From: Hahella sp. HNIBRBA332
Lineage (GTDB): Bacteria; Pseudomonadota; Gammaproteobacteria; Pseudomonadales; Oleiphilaceae
Direction: 5' to 3'
NCBI RefSeq assembly: GCF_030719035.1
Contig: NZ_CP132203.1
Span: 6,342,501-6,406,500, forward strand
DNA length: 64,000 bases
This document shows, piece by piece, positions 62,259-64,000 of this stretch. Position 1 is the first letter of the stretch; the number at the start of each line of letters is the position of its first letter. The notes under the pieces are model-generated. The model was not told the DNA's origin, did not search any database, and saw only the letters and a list, made by a program, of their open reading frames with translations. Both the position numbers and the translations under genes were made by a program.

Positions 62259-62409
62259 TACGCCCCTCTCTCGTCCCCCCGGAAGGATAAATTTTTGTCT
62301 GATAGGTGATATTACTTAACGCCATATCATGGGCGGCTGTCTCGCGCTGAGCACTCTTGGCGGACGTCAGCCCTCGCCTTATGTCGAGAATAAAAACGGG
62401 GAAGCTTTC

Positions 62410-64000
62410 ATGCAGTTGAACAAAGCGGCGGCGTTATTGTCGTTCAGCGTTTTGGTGGCCGGATGCAGCGGTGGCGGAAGCAGCTCTGGCGGCTCCACGC
62501 CCGCAGCACCAAGTTACCAGACTTATGCCTGTAATCAGGAAATTTACGATAAAGCCAAAGCGTTGCGCATCTATCAGGTGATGGTGGAGTCGTTCATCGA
62601 TGGCGACCTGAACGCCAACTACGGCGCGGGATACGGAAGCAGTCACCATCGCGGCGACTTGCAGGGAATTACCGACTCTCTGGACTACATCAAGAATCTG
62701 GGCATGAACGCGATCTGGTTGACGCCGGTGTTTCATAGCTCTCCCATCTCCGGGCAGGATGAATGGGCGGATCGCCTTGACGCGACCGGCTATTTCACCA
62801 GCGACTACTTTTCCATCGATCCTAATTTCGGCACGATGGCGCAAGCCCGGGAGCTGGTGGAGCAGGCGCACGCACGCGGCATCTATGTTTTCTTTGATGG
62901 CGTCTTCGGCCATTTCAAGAGTAATGCCGGCGACTTCCCTTCACCGCAAGGGCGCATGGTCAGCGCTAATGGCGTCGCCCAGGCTGGGACGGGGAGAGAA
63001 GCGGTTTATCCCAATGATCTCGATTTCTTTAAGGAAGTCGCCGCCTATTGGGTGAAAGAGCTGAAGATTGATGGATGGCGTTTGGATCAGGCTTATCAGG
63101 TTCCAACCGGCGCCTGGGGAGAAATCCGCAAGTCTGTGGAAGACGCCTCTAAAAGCGTGACTTACACCATGAACGGAGAGCAGGTGAATCCGTTGGGGTA
63201 TATGGTCGGCGAAGTCTGGAAAGGCGAGGCGGAAATCGCTGCGCAGGCATACGGCTCCGTAGCCCAGCCCGGCTTGTGCTCCTCTTTTGATTTCCCCATG
63301 CGTTATCGGGTTGTCCAGGCGTTGGGAGTGGAAGAAAGCGGACATCGATCCGCCGCCGTTTCGACGCTCAAGGAAGGATACGCCACCCAGGCGGTCTATC
63401 CGGCGCATGCACTGCCTAATGGCTTCCTGACCAATCATGATCTGGTGCGTTTTGGCGACCTGTTGCAACGGGGCAAAATCGCCAATCCGGGCGAAGATCG
63501 TTATGCCGACCTGCATAAAGCAGCCTACAGCTTCCTTGCCGCATACACGGGTCCTATTACGTTGTACTACGGAGACGAAATTGGCGATGAAGTGGCCGGC
63601 TTCTCGGATCGCGTCGCATGCGAGTCCGACAATGGCGTGGGCGCGAAAGCGGGCTTGTGCGACGACCATGTCTCTCGCTCCAGCGCCAAGGTGGAAGGTT
63701 TGCCGAGCGGGGAAGATGGCGCGTTATTCGCGGCTGACGCCAAACAAACGGAAATACGCGACTACATTCGCGATCTGATGGCGATACGCGCCGCCCATCC
63801 CGCCCTGTATGCAGGAACGCGGACGTCGGTCAATCATGGTCAGTCAGGTAAAGTTTATGTCGACCGTAAGCAGGCAGGGAGCGACGTGGTGCTATATCTA
63901 CTGAATATTACTGGCGATCCCGTCACCGTTGAGCTGGAAGGAACGGCCGTCGGCAGTAGTGGGAACCTGAAAGATCTGATGAGCGCAGAGGAAATCGCTC
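62410..64000 (+). CDS. secreted GH13 alpha-amylase-like lipoprotein, 3' end outside window
   Basis: The frame is open from ATG 62410 to the window end (530 codons). It begins with a lipoprotein signal, lipobox VAGC with Cys19, then a Ser/Gly linker. The GH13 barrel follows: LRIYQVMVESFIDGD, YIKNLGMNAIWLTPVFHS, nucleophile Asp226 in GWRLDQAY, acid/base Glu268 in VGEVWKG, and His343-Asp344 in LTNHDLVRFGD. ITLYYGDEIGDEV is the last conserved strand. A beta-rich C-terminal domain starts near the window edge. It should digest starch or maltodextrin at the cell surface, and the alpha-glucosidase at 14718 could act on products. GGGGAAG precedes the ATG. Confidence 0.9.
   Translation, partial: MQLNKAAALLSFSVLVAGCSGGGSSSGGSTPAAPSYQTYACNQEIYDKAKALRIYQVMVESFIDGDLNANYGAGYGSSHHRGDLQGITDSLDYIKNLGMNAIWLTPVFHSSPISGQDEWADRLDATGYFTSDYFSIDPNFGTMAQARELVEQAHARGIYVFFDGVFGHFKSNAGDFPSPQGRMVSANGVAQAGTGREAVYPNDLDFFKEVAAYWVKELKIDGWRLDQAYQVPTGAWGEIRKSVEDASKSVTYTMNGEQVNPLGYMVGEVWKGEAEIAAQAYGSVAQPGLCSSFDFPMRYRVVQALGVEESGHRSAAVSTLKEGYATQAVYPAHALPNGFLTNHDLVRFGDLLQRGKIANPGEDRYADLHKAAYSFLAAYTGPITLYYGDEIGDEVAGFSDRVACESDNGVGAKAGLCDDHVSRSSAKVEGLPSGEDGALFAADAKQTEIRDYIRDLMAIRAAHPALYAGTRTSVNHGQSGKVYVDRKQAGSDVVLYLLNITGDPVTVELEGTAVGSSGNLKDLMSAEEIA

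Overview
The window looks like chromosomal DNA of a marine gammaproteobacterium. Protein families and gene style resemble Hahella or related Oceanospirillales/Pseudomonadales: Rsd/AlgQ, Rmf, cytochrome c5, CbtAB, a PhoPQ-like pair, TRAP transport and many regulators. The genus is my inference from resemblance, not a search result. Base composition is moderately GC-rich. One visibly AT-richer patch lies at about 28.8-32.3 kb and is the most accessory-looking part.

Region 1 (1-12.6 kb) is a cobalamin (B12) locus. A minus-strand operon starts at a promoter (9798-9827) and a complete cobalamin riboswitch (about 9600-9795). It runs cbtB, cbtA (cobalt uptake), a fused ChlI/ChlD-type chelatase subunit, cobO, cobB/cbiA, cbiD, cobK, cbiX, cobH and cobL, which leaves the window at base 1. 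Divergently, cobD/cbiB, cobC and bluB complete the lower-ligand and aminopropanol end. The set mixes aerobic-pathway (CobH/K/L numbering, BluB) and early-cobalt (CbiX, CbiD) enzymes.

Region 2 (12.7-25.6 kb) holds an astacin-like zinc protease, a LacI regulator divergent from a GH13 alpha-glucosidase with a perfect operator palindrome between them, and an exported FG-GAP/VCBS protein. It continues with a periplasmic binding protein, a GcvH-like protein that has lost the lipoyl-lysine, a TAT-exported aldo/keto reductase paired with a membrane protein, and a YbbAP-type ABC exporter.

Region 3 (25.8-35.5 kb) has fbp, an ankyrin protein and a second family-3 binding protein. Then comes the AT-rich patch: a large protein with a deaminase-like zinc signature, a nucleotidyltransferase-like protein, tRNA-Arg(CCG), and an unlisted 59-residue membrane peptide. 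After it lie a stand-alone B3/B4 domain protein, phosphomannomutase and two small envelope proteins.

Region 4 (35.8-46.5 kb) has cytochrome c5, then a TRAP transporter operon (dctPQM) followed by a 5-oxoprolinase-type enzyme and a MarR-like regulator, with an operator-like palindrome before dctP. A phosphoesterase and Rep-type helicase follow, converging with overlapping stop codons.

Region 5 (46.8-64 kb) is largely housekeeping and stress: a GGDEF-EAL protein with a degenerate receiver, tex, gshA, rmf, a FliL-like protein, dsbB, rsd, a WD40 lipoprotein, two glutathione transferases with a divergent TetR regulator, and a glycine-zipper/PepSY/PhoP/PhoQ cluster headed by a PhoP-box-like repeat. 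It ends with a Dps protein and a secreted GH13 lipoprotein truncated by the right edge.

The best candidates for something new are the deaminase-like putative effector and its small neighbour (29.0-31.7 kb), and the non-lipoylated H-like protein.
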